NCBI GenBank assembly: GCA_905236975.1 | Contig: CAJOQU010000024.1 | Coordinates: 1 to 8,551, forward strand | Source: an uncultured Clostridia bacterium | GTDB lineage: Bacteria; Bacillota; Clostridia; Oscillospirales; Acutalibacteraceae | Direction: 5' to 3' | DNA length: 8,551 bases | In this document: one piece after another, positions 1-5,394 of the stretch | Layout: every line of letters starts with the position of its first letter | Position numbering within the stretch: the first letter of the stretch is position 1 | Notes under the pieces: generated by a model | The model's input: the letters and a program-made list of their open reading frames with translations, nothing else | What the model was told of the DNA's origin: nothing | Database searches by the model: none | Translations under genes and position numbers: made by a program

Positions 1-1023
1 CCCGGCCGCCGCGAAATCGGCCACGGCGCGCTTGCTGAAAAAGCGTTGCTGCCGGTCATTCCGAGTGTGGACGAGTTTCCCTATGCCATCCGTGTGGTGT
101 CCGAGGTGCTTTCCTCTAACGGTTCCACCTCACAAGGCTCGGTTTGCGGCTCTACCTTGGCGCTCATGGCCGCCGGTGTGCCCATTAAAGCGCCGGTTGC
201 CGGTATTTCCTGCGGCCTCATCACCGGGGATCAAGGCGTTTACGGCGACTTCATGACCATGGTCGATATTCAAGGCTTAGAGGATTTCTACGGCGACATG
301 GACTTTAAGGTCGCCGGCACCAAAAACGGTATCACCGCCATTCAAATGGACTTAAAGGTTCATGGCCTGACCCCTGAGATCATTAAAGAAGCCTTTGCCA
401 AGACCCACAAAGCGCGCGACTACATTTTAGATGAAGTCATGCTCAAGTGCATCCCTGCGCCGCGCACCGAGCTTTCGCAGTACGCGCCCAAAATGCTCAC
501 CACTACCATCAGCCCTGATAAGATCGGCGATGTCATCGGTAAGCAGGGCAAGGTCATTCAGTCCATTCAAGAACAGTGCGAGTGTACCATCAACATTGAG
601 GAAGACGGTCACGTTTACGTTGCCGGTTTGGACATTGATAAGGCACAGCAGGCAATCAATATTGTGGAATTGATTGCTAACGATCCTGAAATCGGTGCGG
701 TTTACAGCGGCAAGGTCACCCGCCTGATGACCTTCGGGGCTTTTGTGGAAATTGCCCCCGGCAAGGAAGGCCTTGTGCACATTTCAAAGTTAGATGTGAA
801 CCGTGTTGAAAAGGTAGAAGATGTTGTCAATGTCGGCGATCAGGTTTTGGTCAAGGTCGTTGAAATTGACGATCAGGGGCGCATCAATCTCTCCCGCAGA
901 GATGCTCTGGTTGAGATCAACGGCGCCGTTGTCGCGCCTGATGCGGACGATGTACCGCAGCCGCGTCCACCGCGCCGCGATAACCATTCCCGTGATCGCC
1001 GACCCCCGCGCCGCGATCGCTGA
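1..1023 (+). CDS. pnp: Polynucleotide phosphorylase (PNPase), C-terminal part; 5' end outside window
   Basis: This is the last 340 residues of PNPase, the phosphorolytic 3'-5' exoribonuclease of mRNA decay (EC 2.7.7.8). The frame is open from base 1 and begins within the second RNase PH domain (GRREIGHGALAEKAL). The phosphate-binding stretch SNGSTSQGSVCG lies at fragment residues 39-50. The metal-binding and catalytic residues are kept: D95, D101 and K103 in the segment LEDFYGDMDFK. A KH domain follows at about 166-220 with its GxxG loop (GKQG, 180-183), then an S1 domain at about 229-300 (FGAFVEI, GLVHISKL). The C-terminal tail of about 40 residues is rich in Arg and Pro and carries RPPRRD twice. 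Domain order and spacing match full-length PNPases closely, so identification is secure. A strong terminator follows directly, so transcription probably ends here and does not run into the kinase genes. Confidence 0.97.
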   Translation, partial: PGRREIGHGALAEKALLPVIPSVDEFPYAIRVVSEVLSSNGSTSQGSVCGSTLALMAAGVPIKAPVAGISCGLITGDQGVYGDFMTMVDIQGLEDFYGDMDFKVAGTKNGITAIQMDLKVHGLTPEIIKEAFAKTHKARDYILDEVMLKCIPAPRTELSQYAPKMLTTTISPDKIGDVIGKQGKVIQSIQEQCECTINIEEDGHVYVAGLDIDKAQQAINIVELIANDPEIGAVYSGKVTRLMTFGAFVEIAPGKEGLVHISKLDVNRVEKVEDVVNVGDQVLVKVVEIDDQGRINLSRRDALVEINGAVVAPDADDVPQPRPPRRDNHSRDRRPPRRDR

Positions 1024-1036
1024 ATCCGGGAGACGC

Positions 1037-1075
1037 CGGGCGGCAGTGTTGGTTGAATGCTGCCGCTCGTTTTTT
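1037..1075 (+). terminator. Intrinsic terminator of pnp
   Basis: The stem CGGGCGGCAG (1037-1046) pairs with CTGCCGCTCG (1060-1069) in ten pairs, one of them G-U, around a 13-base loop. Six T follow at 1070-1075. It starts 13 bases after the pnp stop codon. Confidence 0.85.
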
Positions 1076-1079
1076 AGTG

Positions 1080-1109
1080 ATGACTTCCAACATCGGAGAA
1101 TACTAATAT
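1080..1109 (+). promoter_or_regulatory. Candidate promoter for the modulator/kinase unit
   Basis: ATGACT (1080-1085, 4/6 to TTGACA) and TAATAT (1104-1109, 4/6 to TATAAT) are separated by 18 bases. They lie just after the pnp terminator, where a new promoter is expected. The match is only fair. A perfect 10-base palindrome, GTAATATTAC (1126-1135), lies just downstream and could be an operator, but nothing else supports that. Confidence 0.35.
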
Positions 1110-1265
1110 TAGAATGCCTCCATCGGTAATATTACGGACGATCGGATCATCAAGCTTATGACCTTGGTGCTTACCGAACAAGAGGCCAAGGAACAGATCA
1201 TCAACGGATTATTAAAAATAACCGACTTTTACGATAGCCGCTCTGCGGCGGAATGGAGAATCCTA

Positions 1266-1976
1266 ATGCCTTCCGATAATCAAAAACCCAAGAACATTAC
1301 TTTTTTCAAGGATCTGCTGCGGTATACCGCAAGCAAATGGTATTATCTGCTTTGCCTGTTGGCAGTGGGACTTATCGCCGCACTGCTCTATTCGAACTTT
1401 ATTGTGACCCCGCTGTATGTTTCCACCGGGAAAATCTATATTCAAAGCAAAGAGGAACAGACCATGACCACCAGTGAGCTGGCTATTTCCACCTCACTGA
1501 CCAAGGACTATGCCGATTTGATTGTAGATCGCGCTATTTTGAACATTGTAGCCGATGAAATGGATCATGAATACTCTTATAATTACTTAAAAAACGCTAT
1601 CTCGGTCGAAAATCCCGAAGGCACGCGCTTTATTGAGATCACCGTCAAGACGCCTGATCCCGCCGATTCCAAGCAGATTGTGGATTCCCTGCTTACCGTT
1701 TCGCAGGAAAAGATCGTAGATTGGCTGGGCATTGACCGTATCACCGTGATTCGTACCGGTAGTTTGGCCGCAAAACCCTCTGTGCCCAATATCCCTAAAA
1801 ACCTGCTGCGCGGCGCCGCAGCAGCGGTAATTGCCTTTTTATTTTTGGCTTTTGCGCTTTACTTTTTTAACGACAGCATCAAAGACGCGAGCGATGTGGA
1901 AAAATATTTGGAGCTCTCGGTGCTGGGCAATATTCCCTTTAACCAAAGCAAATTGCACAAATCACGTTCAAAATAA
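1266..1976 (+). CDS. Wzz-family polysaccharide co-polymerase / tyrosine-kinase activator (CapA/YveK-like)
   Basis: The 236-residue product has the build of the Firmicutes CapA/YveK modulators. The first membrane helix is at about 25-46 (YYLLCLLAVGLIAALLY). An extracellular Wzz-type domain follows (TPLYVSTGKIYIQ, then a helical middle). A proline-rich segment (PSVPNIPKN, 171-179) leads into the second helix at about 183-201. The cytosolic tail at 202-236 contains the usual DSIKDASDVEKYLELSVLGNIP pattern. In this family the tail binds and activates the partner BY-kinase, and the outer part sets polysaccharide chain length or export. The ATG at 1266 is chosen because GGAG lies 7 bases upstream (1255-1258) and the resulting length fits the family. 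The frame stays open upstream to a possible ATG at 1158 (36 more residues) that lacks a visible ribosome binding site. The kinase gene begins 20 bases downstream. No polysaccharide gene is seen nearby, so the substrate is unknown. Confidence 0.88.
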   Translation: MPSDNQKPKNITFFKDLLRYTASKWYYLLCLLAVGLIAALLYSNFIVTPLYVSTGKIYIQSKEEQTMTTSELAISTSLTKDYADLIVDRAILNIVADEMDHEYSYNYLKNAISVENPEGTRFIEITVKTPDPADSKQIVDSLLTVSQEKIVDWLGIDRITVIRTGSLAAKPSVPNIPKNLLRGAAAAVIAFLFLAFALYFFNDSIKDASDVEKYLELSVLGNIPFNQSKLHKSRSK

Positions 1977-1996
1977 CTTCCGTTTCGAGGTGCCAC

Positions 1997-2746
1997 ATGT
2001 TTTCAGAAAATCTTTCACAATCGGACTTGTTGTCCTCCGCGCAGACCCAAAGTGCCGGAAAGGTGAGTTTTAATCCCCATTCCGTCAACGATCATATTAC
2101 CAGTGAAGCCTATAAGACCCTGCGCACCAACTTGTTGTTTTGCGGGACGGATATTACCACCCTGCTCATCACCTCCGCTCAGGAAAACGAGGGAAAAAGC
2201 ACCGTAACCTCCGAGCTTGCCAAAAGCCTTGCAGACGCCGGCAAACGCACCCTGATGATTGATGCCGATATGCGCAAATCCATTTTTTTAAGTAAAACCA
2301 CCCGTACGCCGGATTTTCAAGGGCTTTCGGAATATCTTTCGGGGCAAGCCGAAATTGCCAATGTGCTGTACAATACACAAAACCCGTATTTTGACGTGAT
2401 TTTCAGCGGTCACTTTCCGCCAAACCCCGTCGAGTTGTTAAGCTCCAAACGCTTTACCGCGTTGCTGACAACCGTTAAACAGCAATATGATTACGTTTTG
2501 ATCGACACGCCTCCGCTCGGGACCGTGATCGACGCGGCCGTTGCCGCCGCGGTGTGTGACGCCGCGATGATTGTAATCTCCACCGGGAAAACCAGCTCAA
2601 GCGAAGCTGTCTCGGTCAAATCGCAGTTGACTAAAAGCGGTTGTAAAATTTTAGGGGTCATTTTAAATGACAAAGATCCCAAACACGCCAACTACTATAA
2701 AAAAGCTCACAAGTATTACAGCTCTTATCTTGAGCCCAAAAAATAA
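1997..2746 (+). CDS. BY-kinase: cytoplasmic tyrosine autokinase of the CpsD/CapB family
   Basis: This 249-residue P-loop protein belongs to the bacterial tyrosine kinases that work with a Wzz-like activator. The N-terminal oligomerisation motif SEAYKTLRTNL is at 36-46. Walker A is AQENEGKST (61-69, with K67 and S68), Walker A' is LMIDADM (86-92), and Walker B is VLIDTPP (167-173). The segment SGHFPPNPVELLSSKRF (137-153) is typical of the family. The C-terminus carries a tyrosine cluster (Y233, Y234, Y240, Y241, Y244), the usual autophosphorylation site that controls ring assembly and disassembly. The Walker A loop lacks the Pro-Gly of the common PGEGKS or PGAGKS form and has Glu-Asn there. 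The essential GKST is intact, so activity is expected. GAGG (1987-1990) lies 6 bases before the ATG. Activation by the preceding membrane protein is inferred from family behaviour and gene order. No PHP-type phosphatase (CpsB) is present in the window. Confidence 0.92.
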   Translation: MFSENLSQSDLLSSAQTQSAGKVSFNPHSVNDHITSEAYKTLRTNLLFCGTDITTLLITSAQENEGKSTVTSELAKSLADAGKRTLMIDADMRKSIFLSKTTRTPDFQGLSEYLSGQAEIANVLYNTQNPYFDVIFSGHFPPNPVELLSSKRFTALLTTVKQQYDYVLIDTPPLGTVIDAAVAAAVCDAAMIVISTGKTSSSEAVSVKSQLTKSGCKILGVILNDKDPKHANYYKKAHKYYSSYLEPKK

Positions 2747-2762
2747 ACCCCATCAAACCGCG

Positions 2763-2781
2763 AACGGCTCACCCGTTTTTT
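2763..2781 (+). terminator. Weak hairpin after the kinase gene
   Basis: AACGG (2763-2767) pairs with CCGTT (2773-2777) around a 5-base loop. The T-run continues to 2781. A 5-bp stem is short for a terminator and may only assist the stronger hairpin about 20 bases further on. Confidence 0.4.
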
Positions 2782-2793
2782 GGAATCTATCAT

Positions 2794-2840
2794 AAAAAAA
2801 TACAAGACCTGCCGACCCTTTCAAGGGCGACAGGTCTTGT
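2794..2840 (-). terminator. Convergent terminator for uraA, shared with the kinase unit
   Basis: ACAAGACCTG (2802-2811) pairs perfectly with CAGGTCTTGT (2831-2840). A second small stem CCCTT/AAGGG lies inside. Read on the minus strand, the hairpin is followed by seven T (plus-strand A-run 2794-2800), a textbook terminator placed 20 bases after the uraA stop. Read on the plus strand, a weaker TTTGTT follows, so it can also stop the kinase transcript. Confidence 0.85.
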
Positions 2841-2860
2841 TTGTTGAAAGCGTTGTTTTC

Positions 2861-4228
2861 TTATTCGCCTTTTTCCTCGGTCTTTTTGGCGGAAAGAACC
2901 AAATTGACCACGATGCCAAGAATCAGCGCACAGGCAACCTCGGTCAAGGTGACCTGACCGATTTTCAGGGTCATCCCGCCAATTCCGGCAATCAAAATAA
3001 CCGATGCCGTGAATAAATTGCGGTTATTATTCAAATCAACCGGCTGAAGCATTTTCAAACCTGACACCGCAATAAAGCCGTAAAGCGTTATGCAAACGCC
3101 GCCCATCACGCAGGAAGGAATGGTGGAAAGGAAGGTCACGAATGGGTCAAAGAACGAAATCACGATTGCTAAGACCGCTGTAGCCAGAATGGTCACGATC
3201 GAGGCATTCCCGGTAATGGCGACACAGCCGACCGATTCGCCGTAGGTCGTGTTGGGGCAGCCGCCGAAGAACGCGCCTGCCATGGAGCCCACACCGTCAC
3301 CCAACAGGGTTCTGTGCAGACCGGGTTCCTCTAAAAGCTCGGTTTCAATGATGCTCGAAAGATTTTTATGGTCAGCAATGTGCTCTGCAAAGACCACAAA
3401 CGCAACCGGAACATACGCCACCGCGATGGTTGCGATATACTTGCCGTTGATTGCCGAAATCCCCTCAAACGCCTTAATAACAGTGAAATCCGGAATTGCA
3501 AAGATTCCCATATTTTTAAATACGCTGAAATCAATGATCCGCAGTGCGTCATTGCCTGTTTGAATCCCGATTACGGTAAAGATGGAAGCTACCACATAAC
3601 CTGCAAGAATACCAATAATAAAGGGAATCAGTTTCATCATTTTTTTGCCGAATACCGAGCAGATGATAACGGTAAACAACGTCACAAGCGCACAGATCAA
3701 CGATACCCAAACATTGGTCGTCATAATGTAGGCGCCTGCGTTGGCGTCGTAAGCACCCGCCAAAGAGTCACCGATGGCGTTACCGGCAAGCGACAGACCG
3801 ATAATGGCAACCGTGGGGCCAATGACAACCGCCGGCATCAGCTTATTGATCCAGCCCACGCCCGCAAATTTTACGATCAAGGCAATCAGTACATACACAA
3901 GGCCTGCAAAAACAGCGCCGATAATAATGCCCGCATAACCCGCCGACATGGAAGCGGCACCGCCAAAAGCCGCAAACATAGAGCCTAAAAAGGCAAAAGA
4001 AGAGCCTAAAAACACCGGGCTTTGAAATTTGGTGAACAGCAGATACACCAGGGTGCCCACGCCCGCGCCGAACAGTGCCGCCGATTGGGACATGTCACTT
4101 CCTGTGACCTGATTCACAATGGCCGGAACGGCAATGGTTGCCGCAAGGATCGCTAATAATTGCTGAATGGCAAATACGATCACTTGCCCGAATTTGGGTT
4201 TGTCTTTTACGTTGTAGGTCAGTTTCAT
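2861..4228 (-). CDS. uraA: Uracil permease (UraA/PyrP, NCS2 family proton symporter)
   Basis: A 455-residue, very hydrophobic transporter of the nucleobase-ascorbate (NCS2) family that imports uracil with a proton. Many membrane segments span the protein, starting at about residue 16 (VIVFAIQQLLAILAATIAV). Family signatures are clear: SSFAFLGS near 76-83, the glutamate E282 in VFAEHIADHKNL, and E331 in GCPNTTYGESVG. These two glutamates are 49 residues apart, the same spacing as the uracil- and proton-handling E241 and E290 of E. coli UraA. The run EEPGLHRTLLGDG also matches uracil permeases specifically, not xanthine or uric acid carriers. GGAGG (plus 4239-4243) lies 10 bases before the ATG. 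The gene is second after pyrR with a 47-base gap, so the pyr leader attenuator should control it. No second PyrR-binding loop is visible in that gap. Confidence 0.95.
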   Translation of the reverse strand: MKLTYNVKDKPKFGQVIVFAIQQLLAILAATIAVPAIVNQVTGSDMSQSAALFGAGVGTLVYLLFTKFQSPVFLGSSFAFLGSMFAAFGGAASMSAGYAGIIIGAVFAGLVYVLIALIVKFAGVGWINKLMPAVVIGPTVAIIGLSLAGNAIGDSLAGAYDANAGAYIMTTNVWVSLICALVTLFTVIICSVFGKKMMKLIPFIIGILAGYVVASIFTVIGIQTGNDALRIIDFSVFKNMGIFAIPDFTVIKAFEGISAINGKYIATIAVAYVPVAFVVFAEHIADHKNLSSIIETELLEEPGLHRTLLGDGVGSMAGAFFGGCPNTTYGESVGCVAITGNASIVTILATAVLAIVISFFDPFVTFLSTIPSCVMGGVCITLYGFIAVSGLKMLQPVDLNNNRNLFTASVILIAGIGGMTLKIGQVTLTEVACALILGIVVNLVLSAKKTEEKGE

Positions 4229-4246
4229 CTTTCTACATCCTCCAAA

Positions 4247-4274
4247 AAAAATTTAATTAAACGGCAAAATGCCG
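4247..4274 (-). promoter_or_regulatory. Hairpin with U-rich tail in the pyrR-uraA gap
   Basis: On the minus strand CGGCA pairs with TGCCG around TTT (4262-4274). A discontinuous U-rich stretch ending in eight T follows (TTTAATTAAATTTTTTTT), then the uraA ribosome binding site. It resembles a leaky terminator or an RNA end-stabilising hairpin that could lower uraA relative to pyrR. The stem is short and the U-run is interrupted, so the role is uncertain. Confidence 0.35.
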
Positions 4275-4275
4275 A

Positions 4276-4821
4276 TCAATTCTTTTCTTCGTATAGCTCG
4301 GCCGCAATACAATCATCATACGGCGGAAGCTTAACTGCAATTAACTCGCTTTTTGAAGTAGGCACGTTTTTGCCCACATAATCCCCCCGGATGGGGAGCT
4401 CGCGATGGCCGCGATCAACCAAAACCGCCAACTGAATGCAGGCAGGTCGACCATGCTGCATCAATGCGTCCATCGCCGCCCGGGCAGTCCGGCCGGTATA
4501 AAGCACATCGTCCACCAAAACAAGCCGCTTGCCTTCTATCGAAAAATCCAACGTGTTGTTGCGCACGATCGGCTCTTTGGAAATCGCGGTCAGGTCATCA
4601 CGGTAAAAGGTAATGTCCAACTCGCCCGTGGGAACACAACAGCCTTCAATATTGCGGATATTCTCGGCAATCATTCGAGCCAGCGGCACGCCGCGGCGTT
4701 TAATGCCGACCAGACAAAGCCCTTCACAACCGTTGTTTTTTTCCAGTATTTCATGCGAAATGCGTTTGAGTGCGCGTGTGACCGCCGCTTCATCCATCAA
4801 CTTGGCTTTATACTGCTGCAT
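4276..4821 (-). CDS. pyrR: PyrR: pyr operon RNA-binding attenuation regulator / uracil phosphoribosyltransferase
   Basis: From the ATG at 4821 the product is 181 residues, the same length as B. subtilis PyrR, and it aligns along its whole length. PyrR is a type I phosphoribosyltransferase fold that binds pyr leader RNA when UMP or UTP is high and causes termination. It usually also has uracil phosphoribosyltransferase activity. The PRPP-binding loop VLVDDVLYTGRTARAAMDAL is intact. Other hallmarks are LVGIKRRG, the acidic-aromatic run GELDITFYRDDL, and IQLAVLVDRGHRELPIRGDYVGKNVPTSKSE. The frame is open nine codons further to a TTG at 4848, but that site overlaps the leader terminator's U-tract and lacks a ribosome binding site. 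GGAAAG lies just before the ATG. It is the first gene of the pyrR-uraA operon and controls its own transcription through the leader described separately. Confidence 0.96.
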   Translation of the reverse strand: MQQYKAKLMDEAAVTRALKRISHEILEKNNGCEGLCLVGIKRRGVPLARMIAENIRNIEGCCVPTGELDITFYRDDLTAISKEPIVRNNTLDFSIEGKRLVLVDDVLYTGRTARAAMDALMQHGRPACIQLAVLVDRGHRELPIRGDYVGKNVPTSKSELIAVKLPPYDDCIAAELYEEKN

Positions 4822-4846
4822 ATCTTTCCGCCCCCGTTCAAACTTC

Positions 4847-4879
4847 AAAAAGAAAAGCGCCCTGCTGCCGCAAGACGCT
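4847..4879 (-). terminator. Leader terminator of the pyr attenuator
   Basis: On the minus strand AGCGTCTTGC pairs with GCAGGGCGCT around GGCA (4856-4879), ten pairs including two G-U, and TTTCTTTTT follows (4847-4855). It lies in the untranslated leader, 25 bases before the pyrR ATG, so it must be regulated. Its 5' arm (4870-4878) is also complementary to the 3' side of the PyrR-binding loop, which makes the antiterminator. Confidence 0.85.
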
Positions 4880-4949
4880 GAAAATCCATAACATGCCCCT
4901 TATACACCATATTACATATAATAATATAAGGAGTGTATTGACGCCTTGC
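4870..4949 (-). promoter_or_regulatory. Antiterminator of the pyr leader, with nested AU-rich arm
   Basis: GCAAGGCGT (plus 4941-4949) pairs over nine contiguous positions, two of them G-U, with GCGTCTTGC (plus 4870-4878). This pairing would break both the PyrR-binding loop and the terminator. The 62 bases between contain their own hairpin, CTCCTTATA with TATAAGGGG (4896-4933), nine pairs, which would bring the two antiterminator strands close together. Confidence 0.75.
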
Positions 4950-4967
4950 CGGTCTCTCTGTACCGTC
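4940..4967 (-). ncRNA. PyrR-binding RNA element (anti-antiterminator)
   Basis: The minus strand reads GACGGTACAGAGAGACCG followed by GCAAGGCGTC. The CAGAGAG core, the short upper stem GGT/ACC, the 3'-side purine bulge GGCAAGG and the lower stem GAC/GTC match the architecture of the conserved PyrR-binding site of Firmicutes pyr leaders (consensus near UCCAGAGAGGCU). It begins about 15 bases after the predicted transcription start. PyrR bound with UMP or UTP would hold this loop, block the antiterminator and allow termination. Confidence 0.85.
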
Positions 4968-4988
4968 TTAAAGGTTTTACTGTGGAAA

Positions 4989-5017
4989 ATTATATCACAA
5001 CCTCCTGCATTTGTAAA
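4989..5017 (-). promoter_or_regulatory. Promoter of pyrR-uraA
   Basis: On the minus strand TTTACA (5012-5017) is followed after exactly 17 bases by a perfect TATAAT (4989-4994). TG stands one base before the -10 box (extended -10). A long T/A tract lies upstream, as in an UP element. The predicted start near 4982 gives a leader of about 160 bases that holds the attenuator. Confidence 0.88.
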
Positions 5018-5280
5018 GTTTTTTTTTAAAAATTAAAAAATTTCTTTTGCTTATCTTGTGTTGTTTTATGAAAAAGACGCATAATTCCACCACTTTTAGT
5101 ATAAAATAGGGGTGGAAGATGTTTCCCCGTCCCCACAAATGGGAGATTTTGTAGGATTGCACAAGCTAAATGTAAAAAAATGTCAGAACTTTCCTTTTTC
5201 AAAAGATTACAAACTTGTAACTTTTTGGTTTTCACCTTCTTTTTTTGCCATTTTAACCAAAAATCCTCATTTTGAGAGCT
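5018..5280. other. AT-rich divergent intergenic region without a recognisable gene
   Basis: These 263 bases lie between two divergent promoters. No credible coding frame is seen; short open stretches are AT-driven. Two dyads stand out. One is CCACC..TTTTA-gta-TAAAA..GGTGG (5087-5115), which covers a TATAAA-like box that has no good -35. The other is the perfect inverted repeat TTACAA-AC-TTGTAA (5207-5220). TGTAAA (5171) and TGTAAC (5216) resemble single halves of WalR boxes, but the direct-repeat spacing of a real box is absent. Confidence 0.5.
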
Positions 5281-5309
5281 TTGACATCATGAAAAAATTG
5301 ATTTATAAT
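5281..5309 (+). promoter_or_regulatory. Consensus housekeeping promoter of the G5/3D gene
   Basis: TTGACA (5281-5286), a 17-base spacer and TATAAT (5304-5309) match the sigma-A consensus at every position. The start is expected near 5316, giving an 80-base leader. That leader contains small hairpins CATAC/GTATG (5337-5350) and GCGGC/GCCGC just before the ribosome binding site. Confidence 0.92.
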
Positions 5310-5394
5310 GTCAAACAGCTCAAAATTAACGCAGAACATACAGTTGTATGGACTGCGGGAAAGCGGCTTTTGGCCGCCCCAAAGGAGTCATTGG

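Noticed and set aside
1114..1161. Fifteen-codon frame that could be a leader peptide before the modulator gene
   Set aside because: The nearest GGAG is about 15 bases away, and there is no run of regulatory codons or paired hairpin and terminator after it.
3368..3988. Long plus-strand frame of about 200 codons opposite uraA
   Set aside because: Antisense shadow of a clear NCS2 permease; the product is polar, low-complexity and matches nothing known to me.
4822..4848. Nine-codon longer PyrR starting at TTG
   Set aside because: It begins in the U-tract of the leader terminator and has no ribosome binding site; the ATG at 4821 gives the exact usual PyrR length.
5026..5235. Minus-strand frame of 69 codons in the divergent gap
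   Set aside because: AT-driven composition, no ribosome binding site, and it runs across the dyad elements and into the pyrR promoter region.
5308..5394. An upstream in-frame ATG that would lengthen the G5/3D protein by 29 residues
   Set aside because: The ATG is inside the TATAAT box, so it would precede the transcript start; a strong ribosome binding site precedes the ATG at 5395, and a clean membrane segment follows it.
5310..5394. Possible c-di-AMP riboswitch, which often precedes 3D-domain and Rpf-like cell-wall genes
   Set aside because: The leader is only about 80 bases and shows two small hairpins; none of the conserved riboswitch core was seen.
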